From: Ricordea florida
Taxonomy: Eukaryota; Cnidaria; Anthozoa; Corallimorpharia; Ricordeidae
Length of the DNA: 64,000 nt
Reading direction: 5' to 3'
Assembly (NCBI GenBank): GCA_949710005.1
Contig: OX453275.1
Span: 34,468,718 to 34,532,717, forward strand
Shown: in pieces, positions 1-13,697 of the stretch
Layout: each line of letters starts with the position of its first letter
Position numbering within the stretch: the stretch's first letter is position 1
Notes under the pieces: generated by a model
What the model saw: only the letters and a program-made list of their open reading frames with translations
The model's database searches: none
Told to the model about the DNA's origin: nothing
Translations under genes and position numbers: made by a program

Positions 1-3000
1 CGTGTCTAGTGTTAATATTTTAACTAATTTCGTTGATCGTAAAGTGAAATGAGTTTTATAGCATCTAAACTCTGCTCATTGACACAGCTTTCTTGGTTAT
101 GCTTTTACATTCAGTGTTTGTCGTGTCTGGAAAGGGGTTCCTAATTGCCAATAATCTTACAAAATCAGGAATTCTTAAATTAAGAAAACTATTCGTGACT
201 TCTATATGGAATAACTACCAACATACTCAGTTGATGAATAAAATATAAGTCAATAAACCAGACATGGCACAAGTCTATCAAGTCTTATTTTGGCTAAAAA
301 CCCTAAATATTAGCAATTACACACAAAACTTATCAATTTGAATTCTGCTAGCTGCTGTCTCCGGGCCGTTGTAAACAAAAATGTTGATTATCTTTTTCCG
401 TGGCATTATTTTAATAATATATGTTAGTCTTGTGGAGATTAATGTAAGAATTCAACGTTTTTGATTGGTTTCGAAACTCAGCATAAGTCTAGCAAGAGGT
501 GATTATAAATACGACCACGAGCGTGATTGTTTGGAAACCTACATTCGAATTTGGTGATTGTTTAATCCCTTTCTCGTTTTTTAATTTTTGTGTTTTATGA
601 ATTCAGGTTTTTTTTTCGGCTAAATTCATACGTAAGGATTTGCAAGTAAGGACATCGAGGATGTGCAATTAAGCGATTTCATTGTTTTCTTGCTTCTTGT
701 TCGGTGTTTGTATTTTTGATGATAAAAAATATCGAAAGTCTTCTTATGAATGAATATTTTTGACCAAAAAGAGTTGAGGCTAAGTGGGTAATTGTCAAAT
801 AAAACTCCATCCCAGTGGAAAAAAAATAACAACATGTATTCAAATATCGGCTTGATATTTCCGATGTTTTGCGCACTGGACTTCATTTTACAACTGTCTT
901 CTTCAGTGCCACGTGATAGGAAATACGTTGTTCAGTAGCAGGCTTTCTCTTTTCATTTTGTTGATGTGAATTTGATAGAACCTTCTTGAAATTATATTAG
1001 ACTTCATCACAATAATCGTGCAAATTTTAAAGCTGGCCCAGTTAATTGCTTTACATAAGTAAATTTAAGATTTGGCAAAGGAACGCGCCATTTTATTCGG
1101 CAGCTGAACCAATGTCAAACCTTTCAGTTAAGCTTGGTTCGTCAAGGGCCTTATCTGTTTCAAGAGAGTTTCGTTGTATTAGTCCTGAATGTGGCTTCCG
1201 TTCAAGGCAATTAAGGCATTTATTGTATAATCCCCTTTTTTACGAGCTGATGTTTAAGATGGAAGAAAAGCAACTCAAATCGCATTAAAAACTCTTCCTA
1301 AATGATCGACAAGAGGAAAGCTGTCGGAACCTTTGAACAATGCAACGAAGCCGGAAACGCTCGGACTGAATTCAACTCCTCTCACAAAGTGAACTCAAAA
1401 ACTGGAATTGTCTACGTTAGCGTTGGCTTTGCATTTTTGAGAACGTTTTACTTTGATAGATGTTTGTGACTAGCAGCCAAAACGAGATCTAACAAGAGTA
1501 ACATTCAGTTATTCGCAGGCTTATCCAGCATTACCTGATATCATGAACTGCGCATGCGTATTCTGACTCTAATTGACATCTGGTCGCAATGTACTCTCAG
1601 CGTTTACCAAAGGGTTATATTCATAGCAGCGTCTCGTCGGTGAAGAAGATACAAGCTATCGAAAGCCCCTTGAGTTATGGTAAGCCAACGTGGATTAGAT
1701 GTGAATACGGTTTTAATTTTGAAATTGATAGAACAGTTGACGCAATTTTTACTTTTGATATCCCTCAATCACCTGGTAATTAATCACGTTTTCTTGACTT
1801 ATCCGAGTAAAACGTTAACCTAGCGATTTGAACCTGTCGAAGATTTGATGAATAAGTTTTAGGCGCGACAGATCTTCGATATGAGTGATCTTTTCAATTA
1901 AAATTCTCTCAGGTATAAACTGATTCCTAGTAAACGTTCTTTCTTCTAACAACGTCCACACAGGAAGAAGTAAGGTAGCAAAACGACGCTTGTCTCACAC
2001 GTAGGCGACTGACCAGAGGCGAGGAAAAGTAAACTTAGTTATTTATGGTGAGAAGTGAGCAACTAAACTCTTAATTTTAAGCAGAACTCTCTTTGGTATT
2101 GTTGGTTTCTTTTTCGGCTTCTTTTTTTGCTGAATGGAATAGCAGAATCATTTGAAAAAATTATGATAAATTCGATTTTTCCATTAGAATTTCAAGGAAC
2201 AGTATTGTTAATTCCTGTTAGAAAATGCCTTCTTTTCTGTGTCGTGAAAACAAATTATATTTTTTTATAAATCTACTCTTTAATATCTTAAGGAATCTCC
2301 TTTCTTAACCTTTATTTGGCAATATTCTGATTTCGCGCAAGTACCAAGTACAGAAGTTGTACATCGATCATTGCCCACGTCCAAGATTCTTAATATTTTT
2401 TCCACGAAGGAACCTTCTTACCTTACCACCTGCAGAAATGACAATGGAAACTGGGAGACCGCAGCTGCATTTGCTCGTAATCCTGTTCTTTTTGCACATA
2501 TCTTTGAGTTTTCTGATAAGACTCTTCCTTGCCAGGATTGTTATATGCCTCAGAGAGGGTATGCGCTAGTTTGTGCAACTTAGCTCGCACGGCCTCTCTC
2601 CACCCAGGTGTATAAATGTATGGGTGCCCGGCATATAAGGCTGGTGATAACCTTGCGTTGGACTAGCATCTGATTCAGGAAGGTATATCATCATTACTGC
2701 TAGAGCTTCATGCTACATAATCAGGGATAGGCTTTAGCTGCGTGGGCTTCCTGTGCGCTTCTACCTCATTTTCATTGTATGTGTCTCGATGAAAAAACGG
2801 GTTTTTTGTTGTAATCTGATTTAAAAAAATCTTGATCATAGTTTCTTAGAATTATCAAAGTCGATATTCTGGAATTTTTGTGGCATGGTCTGCCTTCTTT
2901 GCTCTCTTGTTTTCTGAGTGCCAATAAGGGAAATCAATGACAGTTCAGTTGGTCTAGGGGAATTTGATTTTGGTTGCAAGTATGCGTTTTACGAAGCAAA

Positions 3001-6000
3001 ATATCGAATCATAAGGCAAGAGTAAATTAGTTCCATGCATATACTGCGCGTCTCATTGCCCTATTGACATGTAACAGATTTTTCTTCACTAACTAAAGCA
3101 GAACAAGTCTTGTGGTCTAAGTTTAGCATCCATTTAGTTGCTGATCGTTAAAAGTTACAAATGTTACGATTTCAAGCAAAGAACAAAGGAAAGACTGAAA
3201 GTATCAGAATTGTAGCACACTAGAGAGAAAAAGTACGGCAAGGTTCCTGGGAAACAGTCCAATGCTTAGAATGCATTTTTTTATTCTTTGAGAGGTCTCC
3301 TGAATAAAGAGTACAAGCAATGAATTGAACGTTCTTAGAGCGACTGTTACAGGCCTTTTATGCATTATGGGCGGGAAATCACCAAGGAATGTTTCCCCAA
3401 TTTTGTTTCTCAAAGCAAAGAGATACAAAAAAGCCCACCGAATACGTTTTTAATCTCCGTCATGACCATGCAAATTGCAAAAAAAGTTTCGTCTCTGTTG
3501 AATATCAAGCTGGTAATTCTAAGCTTTCGTAGTCACGTGACCACCCTAATGATTCTTATTTTGCTATCTAGATTGGCCCCTTATTGTTCCTTTCATGACG
3601 CATGAATGATGAATAGGCGTTTGTGTAATAAATGTCAAATTTTCAGTTCTAGCCTACTCGTAAAGGACACAAGCTTACGAATTTAGGAGTAACTCGTCTG
3701 CCGTTGCCGGTGTGAGTACTTGTGTGCATGCGTCTGTTATGATTTAACAGAATACACCATCAATTTTTGTTGGCGATGGGAAATCGCTAGGAGACAAAGC
3801 TGTCACATAACCGTTCGCATAGATCGAAAAATTAATCTATTCTATACCCAATTCTGCTCATATGATTTAACAGCCTTGAATCAATAGGACTTTAACTTTC
3901 TTAGAAATCGTTTCCAAGTTTGTTACTCGCTCTTTTCATGAGGGAAATTTTGGATTATTGCGAATTGATTTTGAATGATTTTTAAATTACCCTAAATGTG
4001 AAATAAAGTATAAACATTGTCTAAAATAAATTGGATATTTTTAGGACTTAAATAATTAGTTTTCACTATATTGTAATGTCGCTTATGAAACTATTATCCA
4101 AAAAGATTCTGGAAACGCTCCTCGCTTTGCATGAAACGTCAAAATGTATGTCGAGCTAAAAGAATGCGAGTTCTTTATATATTGATAATAGGAGAGGAAA
4201 TAAAAGTTTGGTATACGACATGAATAAATGAACATAGATCAAGTAGAGGTATTATGTTATTTCGTTCACACGTGGTACAGCCTGGCAGGGTGAATTGCCA
4301 TTCAACCGAAGGAGTTTAGCAATTATTCGCGTTTTTTAATCTCATGTTGGCACTTTTTTCTATTCTTCTACCCCAGGCTACCAACATTACAAAATTGATT
4401 TTGAAGGACAAACACTGATGACTGACATTTTTCATTGATTTCTAAAGTCAAACCGAAATGACATTTTTTGGTGGGGGCCAAATGTTGTTTTACCACAAAT
4501 GGAAGAAATCAACCTCCTTTTACGGATACGTTAGTCTTAGCTCGGTTTGTTCCACATACAATAAGGTGACTGTGCGTGTTAGTTTATCTTCCCTTAATTT
4601 CCTTGCACATCATTTAAACGGTGCCGCAACTGACAATATTGCAACTAACAGAAAGAACACACGTTTCCTTCTCTCGAGGAATTCTCACGATCCGCTAAAT
4701 GGATTGCAATTAACGTCTCCTCCAGTGATGAACAACAAAACTCTGTTTCCTAGGTCGCCATAATAATTTTTTATTTTTAACCGTCAAACTGTCGTCTTTT
4801 TTTCTTAGAATGCACAAACTAACTTGCATGAATTGTTCTTATCACAACAGTCCACGCAACAGGGGGCTCTATTTTGAAAGTTCACAAGATTGACTATATG
4901 AATCCATAACCGAGCTAGCGACCAATGTGTTGCACAGGCGGCCCCTAATTCGATAGACTGTTTCGTTTAATTTCCGGTAGCAAGGCATATTGTGATTTTT
5001 CATCTAGGAAGTTAAAAAACAATAAGCTTTACTATTATAATGACATGGGGAATTCAAAGTAAACACAGATCTTCGGAGACAGCATAGCAAAACTCCGTTT
5101 GCTGTGAACAGAACCTGCAAAGGTATGTCCTAAGAATAGTGAATTTTACTGAGTTTGCCCTTCTAATCGGAAACAGAAACAGACTCAAGAATTCATCGAG
5201 CTTTTGATAGGAAAGCCATGTTAATTCTAATTCATCGAACGCTCGATCGACGACCTTAGGGCTCAGTTAGCAAAAATGCTTAGCTTCAGTTCTTTTTCAG
5301 TCTTTGGTAGTGTGACTCGAGAAACACTCTTTGGGAATGCGCGGAAAAATTCAAGCAAGCGATTATAAAAAAAAAAAACATCTAGATATTTGAACTTATT
5401 AGAGTGTGTTAGCGCTCATGGTTTTGTAATTTGTGCTCAATGTTATTCAGGGTCAAGTTTTGCGCGAGAACGTATCAGACAAGAAACAACTACAACTTGG
5501 GGAAAAAAGAGAAACAAATCAAAAATGTTTTGCAAAAATCGTGCAAAGGACTATGAACTGCATAAGAAGGGAAAGAAAAAATAGAAGTATTTTGGATAGA
5601 CATTTTTGATAGAGCTGGCTCGATTAGGTTTTCTACTTGACCATAAGAAAATCAGATGATACTAATAACGACTTGTGCGTCGATACAGAAAATATCATGT
5701 GATAATGGTGAACTGAAGCGTCATTCGAATGAGATGTTGTTGTCTGGTCGACACATTACATTGTTCAAGGCAGGCGAGCAGCAAAATTCGACACGGTCTA
5801 TCTAACCGATTATCTAGTAGTCTATGACTCTCTGGTTTGCGCTTCTTCTTCTTCAACTTGATTATTTTAATTCTTGCAAAATAGCAATTTGCATTTTCAG
5901 CGTCAGTTTTTGTTGCTCACCTGATAGAGCTTTCGTGCTCATTTCAGTTCCAAACTTAAAGAGAGCTCGTGATCGTCGCCATGTTGTCCTTTGTAGTTAG

Positions 6001-7658
6001 CCGCTTGCAATTACACTGACGAGTATTCTATATATATTTTTTGGCAATTTGTCCGCCCTTTGAAGCAGTCAAACTGCGAAAAATGCCTTTATCCGCTTAT
6101 TTATTTCTGCTGGTCATAAAAATGAATATTTAAGTCTACAGAGCGAGTCGAAATCATTGTACTTAAGCGATAGTGGGGCAAGTTAGCCAAAACCTCTATC
6201 CGAATACCGTTCATTTACAGCCTGAATTTTTTTATTCCTTGAATAATTGCCCTCCTGCGTTTGCGTCACCTGCAAGGGGCATTATCAGAATGCTTTCTAC
6301 ACGCTCTATTTTTAAAATTATTTTTGGGGTATTCTGATGAAATAAACGTAGGGGGAACTCCTTTTTGTTTTATGTCGCGTTTGTGTTTGTAATCGGTGGG
6401 TGCTGAACTGCGCTAATCAAAGTGAGAATTAGGTTTAAGAACCTAAATTATAGCACTATTCTTCCACTCTGTAAAATATATAATTTGCTCTATAGCTATC
6501 ACTAAACGTTTTCAAGTGCAACAACATGTGTGGGTTTGGTATGAATGATAACAGTGTTTTTATCTGCAAAGGAAAACAATGTCATGCAAAAATCATTCGA
6601 GTTTTTTTTTAAAAATCGGTGCTGTTTGTTTTTATTATTGTAATTTCGCTTTCCTCTTTTTTCTGTGCGTTAGGGTCCAACAGTTTATGGATGATTAAGT
6701 CGTAGCATATTTTGTTCATTCAGTATTGAACTCATGCTGATTTTTTGAATCCGCGGAAAGAGTTTGAAACAATGGGTATTTAGCTTGTTTCCTGGGTACC
6801 GAGTTGTCAACCAATGCTGTATATGTTTGTTTCCTTTGCTTTTTGGTATGATAATTTGATGATAATGAGATTAAAACAAAGGAAAATAAATTTAAACCAA
6901 GGATAAAATTGAACCACAACATATACATGGTCAGGAGCGCATCATGTGGTCAGTTTTGGTAATCACATGCTCTAAAGGCTTTTGGGTATGACGTCATTTA
7001 TAGTATATATGCCAGGCGTGGGTAGCAATTTTTTTAAGTTTTGAAAAAGTAGAAGGGATATAAGGGATGCCATGCTTTCCATGATTATGTTTGTAGAATT
7101 CAGTTTTATATTAAGTATTGTATATGGCGGTGCCTACGTCACCGTTTGTGTCTCAGTCAAATGTATACATTAACAAACATCAACATGAATTTTGTAAAGT
7201 GGAAAATTTGCAGAAAAATTCCAACCGATAATTTTTCGAAAAATATAATTTGAAATTGTATGAAGAAGGAGCACATTTAAGTATTATAACGTTTAATAAA
7301 CAGGTTAGGTTTGGTGGAAGAGAGCCTGAGATATGGTCACATGAAACAGGAGTGCGAACCATTCATTGTGACAGCTGTCAGTTGAACTTGATCCCACTTC
7401 ATGTTTCTCAAAGGAAATGTCCCAAACTAAAGCTTTTGGCCGTCATCCACAAACATGAATGAAATGGATACAAACGTGTACGCATGTACTCACTTAGAAG
7501 AGGCCAGCACGCTTCATGCAATTTCAATAAACCAAAACAAACAAACAAAACAATAACGAAAATCTGTTGGCCAACGTACTTTCTTCAGCATTATATTTTA
7601 CATTGGTCTACAGCTATGAAATGAGAACAAATACTACAAGAAACAATAGCCATACAAA
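1..7658. other. Upstream non-coding sequence, no gene supported
   Basis: No open frame here is longer than about 100 codons, and none reads like a known protein or has convincing splice sites. The sequence is AT-rich with short homopolymers. One recognisable repeat is a right-arm copy of a fold-back MITE near 6820-6930. The stretch could contain untranslated first exons or enhancers of the receptor gene that begins at 16693, but nothing in the sequence marks them. Confidence 0.6.
6815..6928. repeat. Fold-back MITE, partial copy
   Basis: The right arm (aaaccaaggataaaattgaa, followed by ccacaacatatac) matches the arm of the palindromic element at 43974-44103 and the one at 55857-55945. The left arm is badly eroded. 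Three copies in one window indicate a dispersed short family. No coding capacity. Confidence 0.55.
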
Positions 7659-8156
7659 TAGAGGATATTACATGGCCGCGCGGAGATACGAAATTTCTCT
7701 TCGAGTGTTGAAAAATATTTCACGAGTGAGCGCAGCGAACGAGTGAAATATATTTTCAACACGAGAAGAGAAATTTCGTATCTCCAAGCGGCCATGTAAT
7801 GTTCTGTTTATTTTATAGATACTGATGAAATTTCCACATAAAACAACTTCGATAAATCTTCCTGGATGCTCTACAAGCTCGGAAAAAATATCGACGTTAA
7901 ATTTTGGCTGCTCATCGAGAAAGTCACCCTTAACCGTACCGTCTTCGCACCTCGAAGACATTTTTTGAATGAAATTTCAAACGAACCGGCCGTGTGCCTG
8001 AGCGGGAAGCTCTCTTGTAATTGGCTAATTATGCTGGTAACCATGGCGACACCAATATCCTCACACGTGAAAGATAAAATAATATCTTCACTGCTCGCGA
8101 TGAAGATATGATTTTTTCGTCACTGGAAAAATCCTGGTATTTCATCGGTGCCTATA
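7659..8156 (+). mobile_element. Palindrome-containing MITE, copy 1
   Basis: About 500 bp. The first 140 bp form a long hairpin: gagatacgaaatttctctt at the left reappears inverted near 7766-7785, around a core of the form cacgagtgagcgcagcgaac. A reverse-oriented copy of the whole unit lies at 41037-41537, and the core recurs in the related palindrome at 33251-33380. Frames of about 80-97 codons within both copies are probably incidental, because they are embedded in the repeat and have no start context or domain. Confidence 0.8.
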
Positions 8157-8378
8157 TAATAAAACGTTTTCTCTCCCAATTGTCATCGATCCATAGTTCT
8201 TATGTTCTTGTCCTCCATCGTTCGTTATTGTTAGAATGGTATTGGACGCTCCTTGGACAGGAAGATACATAATCAATCCTTGCCACTAACCGAATCCCAC
8301 TTGCGGTGTGTACTAATTCGAACCCAGTCCTCTTAGATGATATACTTTTCTTCGTTAGGCGATGCCACAACTCCCCTC

Positions 8379-8442
8379 AAAAAAAAAAAAAAATAAAAAA
8401 AAAAGGAGTCGGGCCAGGCGGGGAACCGGGGGGGGGGGGGGT
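8379..8442. repeat. Poly-A and poly-G tracts
   Basis: A-rich tract (about 8379-8403) followed by a run of more than ten G at about 8430-8442. Low-complexity sequence just outside the transposon that starts at 8491. Confidence 0.8.
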
Positions 8443-8490
8443 TGGGGAGTTAATTGGGTGATAAGTCACCCCCCCTTCCTGTTTTTTGAG

Positions 8491-8572
8491 AACAACCTCG
8501 TTCCCAGGGCTTTTCCCTAGAAAGAAAAATGGCGGACGGGAAAAGACCCTGGCATCGGCTGGTCACGTGTTC
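8491..8572 (+). repeat. Left terminal inverted repeat
   Basis: Identical over 82 bases to the reverse complement of 10014-10095. Contains gaaaaatggcggacgggaaa and ends in cacgtgttc. Confidence 0.92.
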
Positions 8573-10013
8573 ATTTTACACCCTGAAATCCTGGGTGTAA
8601 TAAATTAGCGCTTTGCATATTAAAAAGGCTAAAGGAAGATGGCGGAGAAGCGTGAAACTACGCCTCGTGAAATATCTGTGCTTTAACGACTTGGATCGGC
8701 CTTAAATCGTTGTAGCTTTCCTTCGTTTTGTTTGAAGCCACTTCAAGTGAAGTGTTTTCAATATTTGCTGAAAGGGTAAGATGTTGTTGCCCTTCTACCC
8801 ACTGGTTTCGGTAAGTCTCTCCTATTTCAGCTGCTACCGGATTTTTTGCCAGTCAAGGCGGACAAGAATATTCTGATAGATTTTTGGCCTTTAAACTCCA
8901 TCATAGAGGACCAACTGAAATTGCTGCAGGATAGAGGAATCACTGCCGATGTTCTTCAGCTATTCTGAGACGAGCCGGAAGCGACAGACAGCTTATTTCA
9001 TTCAGAAGAAAGCAAGGCTGATGGACCGTTAAAAAATCCCAGTGCGAACCTACTGAAAGGAGATATCCAGATTATGTTTACAGATTTTTAAAAAAAGGTT
9101 GTGACAGGCCTACATGACTCCCGCTGTTCGCAAGTGTAGTTTCTTTGCCTTTAGAGTTTGGATCTCAAGAGTATGTCCTTGAGTGATTTTTCTCTTTTGT
9201 ACGAGATGATGGGAGGCTCTTAATATATCTCACGTATTAAAGGTTGATCCTGTACTAAATGCCATTTGTTCAATACGATTTCTTTAAATTAGGCACCACT
9301 GGGTGGTATTGTGTGACAAAAGGAAGAATTCTATTGTGCGTTCTTTTATTTTTTTGAAGAGCTGACTTTCTCTCTTCGAATTTCACTTCTGAGAGGACTT
9401 TATTTACCAGAGTATCTGGATAACCTCTCGCGTAAAGGCGTGATGTGAATGCTCCAATATTCTCTTCAAGAGTATTTTTTGAAGACTTAGTTCGAAGCAG
9501 CCTAAATGCTTCGCATTTGATGAAACCTTTACTGACCCCTGATGGCAGGAAGCGAAATGCGTGTACTGAAATGTTTCTGTCGGCTTGCAGTGAGTTCGCA
9601 CGTCAAGGATAGATCTTTGTCTATCGCACAACATTTGACAGGCTGTAGCTGTCTCATCTGTGATAGCTGCAAAGCAATCTCGGGGAACGTGTCTTTATAA
9701 TATCTGCCCCAATAACTGCTGGTTGTGAGTTCACTTTACCAAAAACACGAATCAAGCGACGGCTCTCGAATTCATCGCCGTAAAGACGGCAAAATTCATA
9801 TTCGACATAATGTCGAATATAAATGTTTTTTTGGAATTGACTGCTCCATAAAATATGCCAAACACTAGACTTGCTGTGACACTTGGAGATATTCTGGCAA
9901 CCTTCTCAAAAATATTTTATGACAAGTAGAATTTGAGAAAATTCCAGCAACCAATGAAAATGCAGAATTAACCGCAGGCATTCATACATTAGTTTTCAAT
10001 GAATATTTAAGAC

Positions 10014-10095
10014 GAACACGTGACCAGCCGATGCCAGGGTCTTTTCCCGTCCGCCATTTTTCTTTCTAGGGAAAAGCCCTGGGAACGAGGTTGTT
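10014..10095 (-). repeat. Right terminal inverted repeat
   Basis: Exact inverted copy of 8491-8572, followed immediately by the target-site repeat TTGAG. Confidence 0.92.
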
Positions 10096-13000
10096 TTGAG
10101 AAGTCAAGTCTTCATATTTGATTTGATTTGATTATTAGGGAAAAATCTTTAAAAGGATAAAACAAAGTAGCTGTTAGTTTGCAAAAATACCTTTATCTAT
10201 ATGGAAACGTCAAGTAGACAATCAGCGCACATAAAAGTTTCTCAAATTGCGTAAGTCTTTACATTTAGTATATATGGGTATCTATATACTGTGCCACAGA
10301 AAACCGTCACGCGCCCTCCCCCTCCCCCCTCTTCCCTCACAAAATCCTGGATCCGCCCTTGCGGGCTGTGGTGCAGACATAAAAACTGTAGTTGAGTTCA
10401 GACTGAATCACGGACAGGAAAACAAATACCTGTAAGGCAGTCTTAAAAAGTGCGTGACATTCAACCTAAATTTTGGACATTTTAATTACTTGGTAAGATT
10501 CGTGTTGTATGGATCCGCTTTGGAAAGTATATTTATTACATTTTTTAACCTTTCTTGTTAATCTTGTTATTGAGGTAATTAAATCTATAAAAGTCGAGCG
10601 ATTTTCGGCAAATAGGAAATCAGTTTTGAATGTCAGCAAATACCGGTATTGTTGTTCTAATTCTCTTGTTTGTGGTCATACTGTGTATTTACCAAGGAAC
10701 ATGGAAAAGAAGTCAACTAATTGAATTTCCCCAGTTAAATTTGGTCATAGCAAAAAATTTTGTTCGTAATATTTTTGAAAGTCGATAAGGAACTCCAATG
10801 AGTATCTTGTTCCATCGCTTAGATACTATTTTCAGGGCAACTTAGCTTGTAAAAACGTTGAGAACCGGGACGGGATATAAGAAAACCAGTTTTAGTCACC
10901 TTAATAAACCTCACAAAAACATTTCTCAATATTTGTAAACAAGAAAAGAATTACCTTATCATCAGCCAGGGGCGCGCTTCACAGTCTTTACAACAGTCTA
11001 ATTTTGTCTATCATATAGTCTGACATATTTAAAGTGTCAAGTCTTGGCATATGATTGTTTAAACCCATTGTTATGTAGCGTTCGTATGCATGATAAGTTT
11101 TCACGTTTCAGATGTCACATTTCTCAGGTTGCTTTTACTTTACCGCCGGCCGAATCATAACGCTACGTGTCCGCTAATTTCTCGAACCAAGCGACAAACA
11201 GAACGCCTTTAAAAATACAGCAGACGAAAAGAATCAGGCAGTAAGTATCGGTGTCGTAAAGCTGTTTGCAATAAGTTAAGGCGACTGACAATGACCCGAA
11301 ATTCTTCCATTATAGTTCTTTATTATGTGCTTTGTTTACGAAACCATCAAGGTATTTGAACAACTCTTTCGCTAAAACGAGCGAGTTATAGCAAAGCAGT
11401 TGTTTCTTAAAAAATGCGAAGTACAAACCCGGCGATGTATAAGAAGGATGTTAATCGGGTTGAGAGTCCCAAACGAGTGAGCATGTTTTAACTAATATTA
11501 TGTTGGTGTACATATGTACACAGTTTATGTATTTGTTAGTCACTTCGTCATTTGGCAAAGGACGACAGGATGTGCTAGGGCTTCCTCCTCTCTTCGCAAA
11601 TCGATTCGCTTTCAGCATACTCGTATCCGAATTAACGACTGATTCTCTAGATTAAAATACCTCAGCTTTGAACCAAAACGTCAATAATATGTAGATGCAG
11701 ACGTTGTTTTCCCGGATGTACATGCACTCGGTTCTTGGATATCCTGTTTACAAATGCGAACGGAAGACGAATCGAATGAGGCATTTTCATTTTCTGTTGC
11801 TATTGGGTACGTCTGCTTATAGTGGCAACGTAAGGGTTGCTGTTCAAGTCGCGAGCTCGAAGTTCCGTGAATTTGCAAGGCACTGCCTTTCGACAACTCA
11901 CCATGTTGTGGCGTGCCGTCTGTTACTCAAGTCCTTCAGAGAAGCTTCTTCGCTTAAGATTTCAAAAATGATTTAAGTTCCTTTGATATATTTCAAACCT
12001 CTGAGCCTTAAGTCAACTGCTTTAATATTTTTCATAACTGTAGTTTCAATGATTCGAGAATGTCACGCGCCGAGCGATTACGCTATATCCGATTATTGTT
12101 GTGGTGTACACATATGGACACCTTTCAGTCTTGGCTCCTGGTATATTTTTCAAAATGTTTACCGTTAGCTTGTTAAGAAACTTAAAAAGTATCCCAGTTC
12201 AAGAAAATAATTCAAAAGATTGCTTTTAGGTTTTTGAGTGATTCGTTGGCTCGATGTCATGTGATTCATGATGTCGTCAGCTAGCCCTTCTCGTCCCAAA
12301 ATTGTAGCCTTCAACAAGTTTAAATTTCTTTGAATTAAACAGGTATTGTGGAAAGACGTAGTTGTTAAAATGCCCTCAATATGATGGATCGTGACTATTG
12401 AGTATGCGTTGCGGACTATGTGAAGAGGCGATACACAATGGTATCGTACTGAGTAAGGACTGCTTGTTTGTCATTAAAAAATTTCACACAGTGGTAGACA
12501 TAAGCAATCATATGGCAAACATACTGTAAGCGCTCAGAGGTAAGCAGTGAACGTTTTGAAATTACTCTCAATCTAATTTATGGCTTTAAGCTTAAATTTA
12601 ACAGTTTGAATTGCAGTTTGTGAATCTTGAGATTTCCAAAATTGCTCTGAATAAAAAGAATAAAATAGTTGACAGCCGCTGCAGGTTTATTGTGGCATAG
12701 GATAAAACCTGAAATACATAAGATCGCTTGCCATTTTGTTGTGATGTCTGCTGGCTGTAGCAAAAAACGTTTTATGTTCAGTTCCGATAGTTAGTGAGAA
12801 CACGGTTAAACGGTGCGAAAAGAAATTGATATGGATTTTGATCAGTGTTAGAAAGGTTTGCACAGCATATAATGGCGTCTTTGCTATCCAATGCTAACTT
12901 TTCCTCACATCCTCAATTTAGTTTATAATTTTGGCAAATTGAGTGTTTCTGCAATATTGCTTCTAAAAGCTGGAGGTCCAAATTGCGTTACACTGACATT

Positions 13001-13697
13001 ATTAATTGCTATTGTTTGTTGGGCTTAATTCCACTTTGGCTCGGGCAGTGGGCGCGAAAATTTGAAGGCTAGCAGAACACGGCTACCGGAAAACGACGCT
13101 GCAAACTAAAGGATTCTTGGCCGAATACGATCACGTCGTTTGACTACAAAAATAATACTGTCCCTCTAGCAACATTCCGGAAATATATTCATTGTATTAC
13201 CATGCCCTGCGGTCACCAACAGGTCACTCGGCCGCCATTATTTGGGAAAAATGTCCGTTACCTCAAATAGACAGTTATAGAAAAAACAAGTGTCGTCTCG
13301 AACATTGTCCAAAGTCTGAATGTTTTTGTGAATAGGCTGATTTCACTTTGTTAGTCAAAACTTAAAAAACTACTGATTAGTCTCTGTAATAATGATTTCT
13401 AAAAGTGAATGCTCCGTGTTCCATATGTACCGCATGAGTAAATTTTATAACAGTTTTTCTTTGATCATTTTTTATTTCGCCTTGTGATGATGAGAAACTG
13501 CGCTGAATGTATTTGCGTAAAACATAGCGAAGTCGTTTTTACTGTGTAACCCGAAAAGGGCAGAATGTAGAATGTGTAACGTTTTCCCACTTGATTTCTT
13601 CTTTAGTTAAAATTTGGCAATGTTGTGCAATGTGTACCTTAATTCCCTACTGGCCTTTGCTTGAATGACGTTGCTTTATTTCGTTTACGGTATTTTT
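10096..13697. other. Non-coding, nothing recognised
   Basis: Only short random frames on both strands; no domain-like translation, no clear transposon ends and no RNA gene seen. Confidence 0.55.

Larger units (their letters stand above)
8491..10095. mobile_element. 1.6 kb DNA transposon with perfect 82-bp terminal inverted repeats
   Basis: The left end (8491-8572) and right end (10014-10095) are exact reverse complements over 82 bases, beginning aacaacctcgttcccagggc. Flanks share TTTGAGA, and reading the ends one base in gives a 7-8 bp target duplication (TTTTGAGA). Duplications of that size fit P or hAT superfamilies; this is inference from size only. The interior has no complete transposase. 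One minus-strand frame at 9404-9634 could be a transposase remnant but is not recognised. The copy is therefore probably non-autonomous, and recent, since the repeats have not diverged. Confidence 0.88.

Noticed and set aside
7668-8111. ORFs of 81-97 codons on both strands, one resembling an ORF at 41074-41328
   Set aside because: They lie in the two copies of a palindromic MITE; the similarity is that of the repeat, and there is no start context or domain.
9404-9634. Transposase of the 8491-10095 element
   Set aside because: The frame is short, closes upstream at a stop and shows no catalytic motif I recognise; treated as a possible remnant only.
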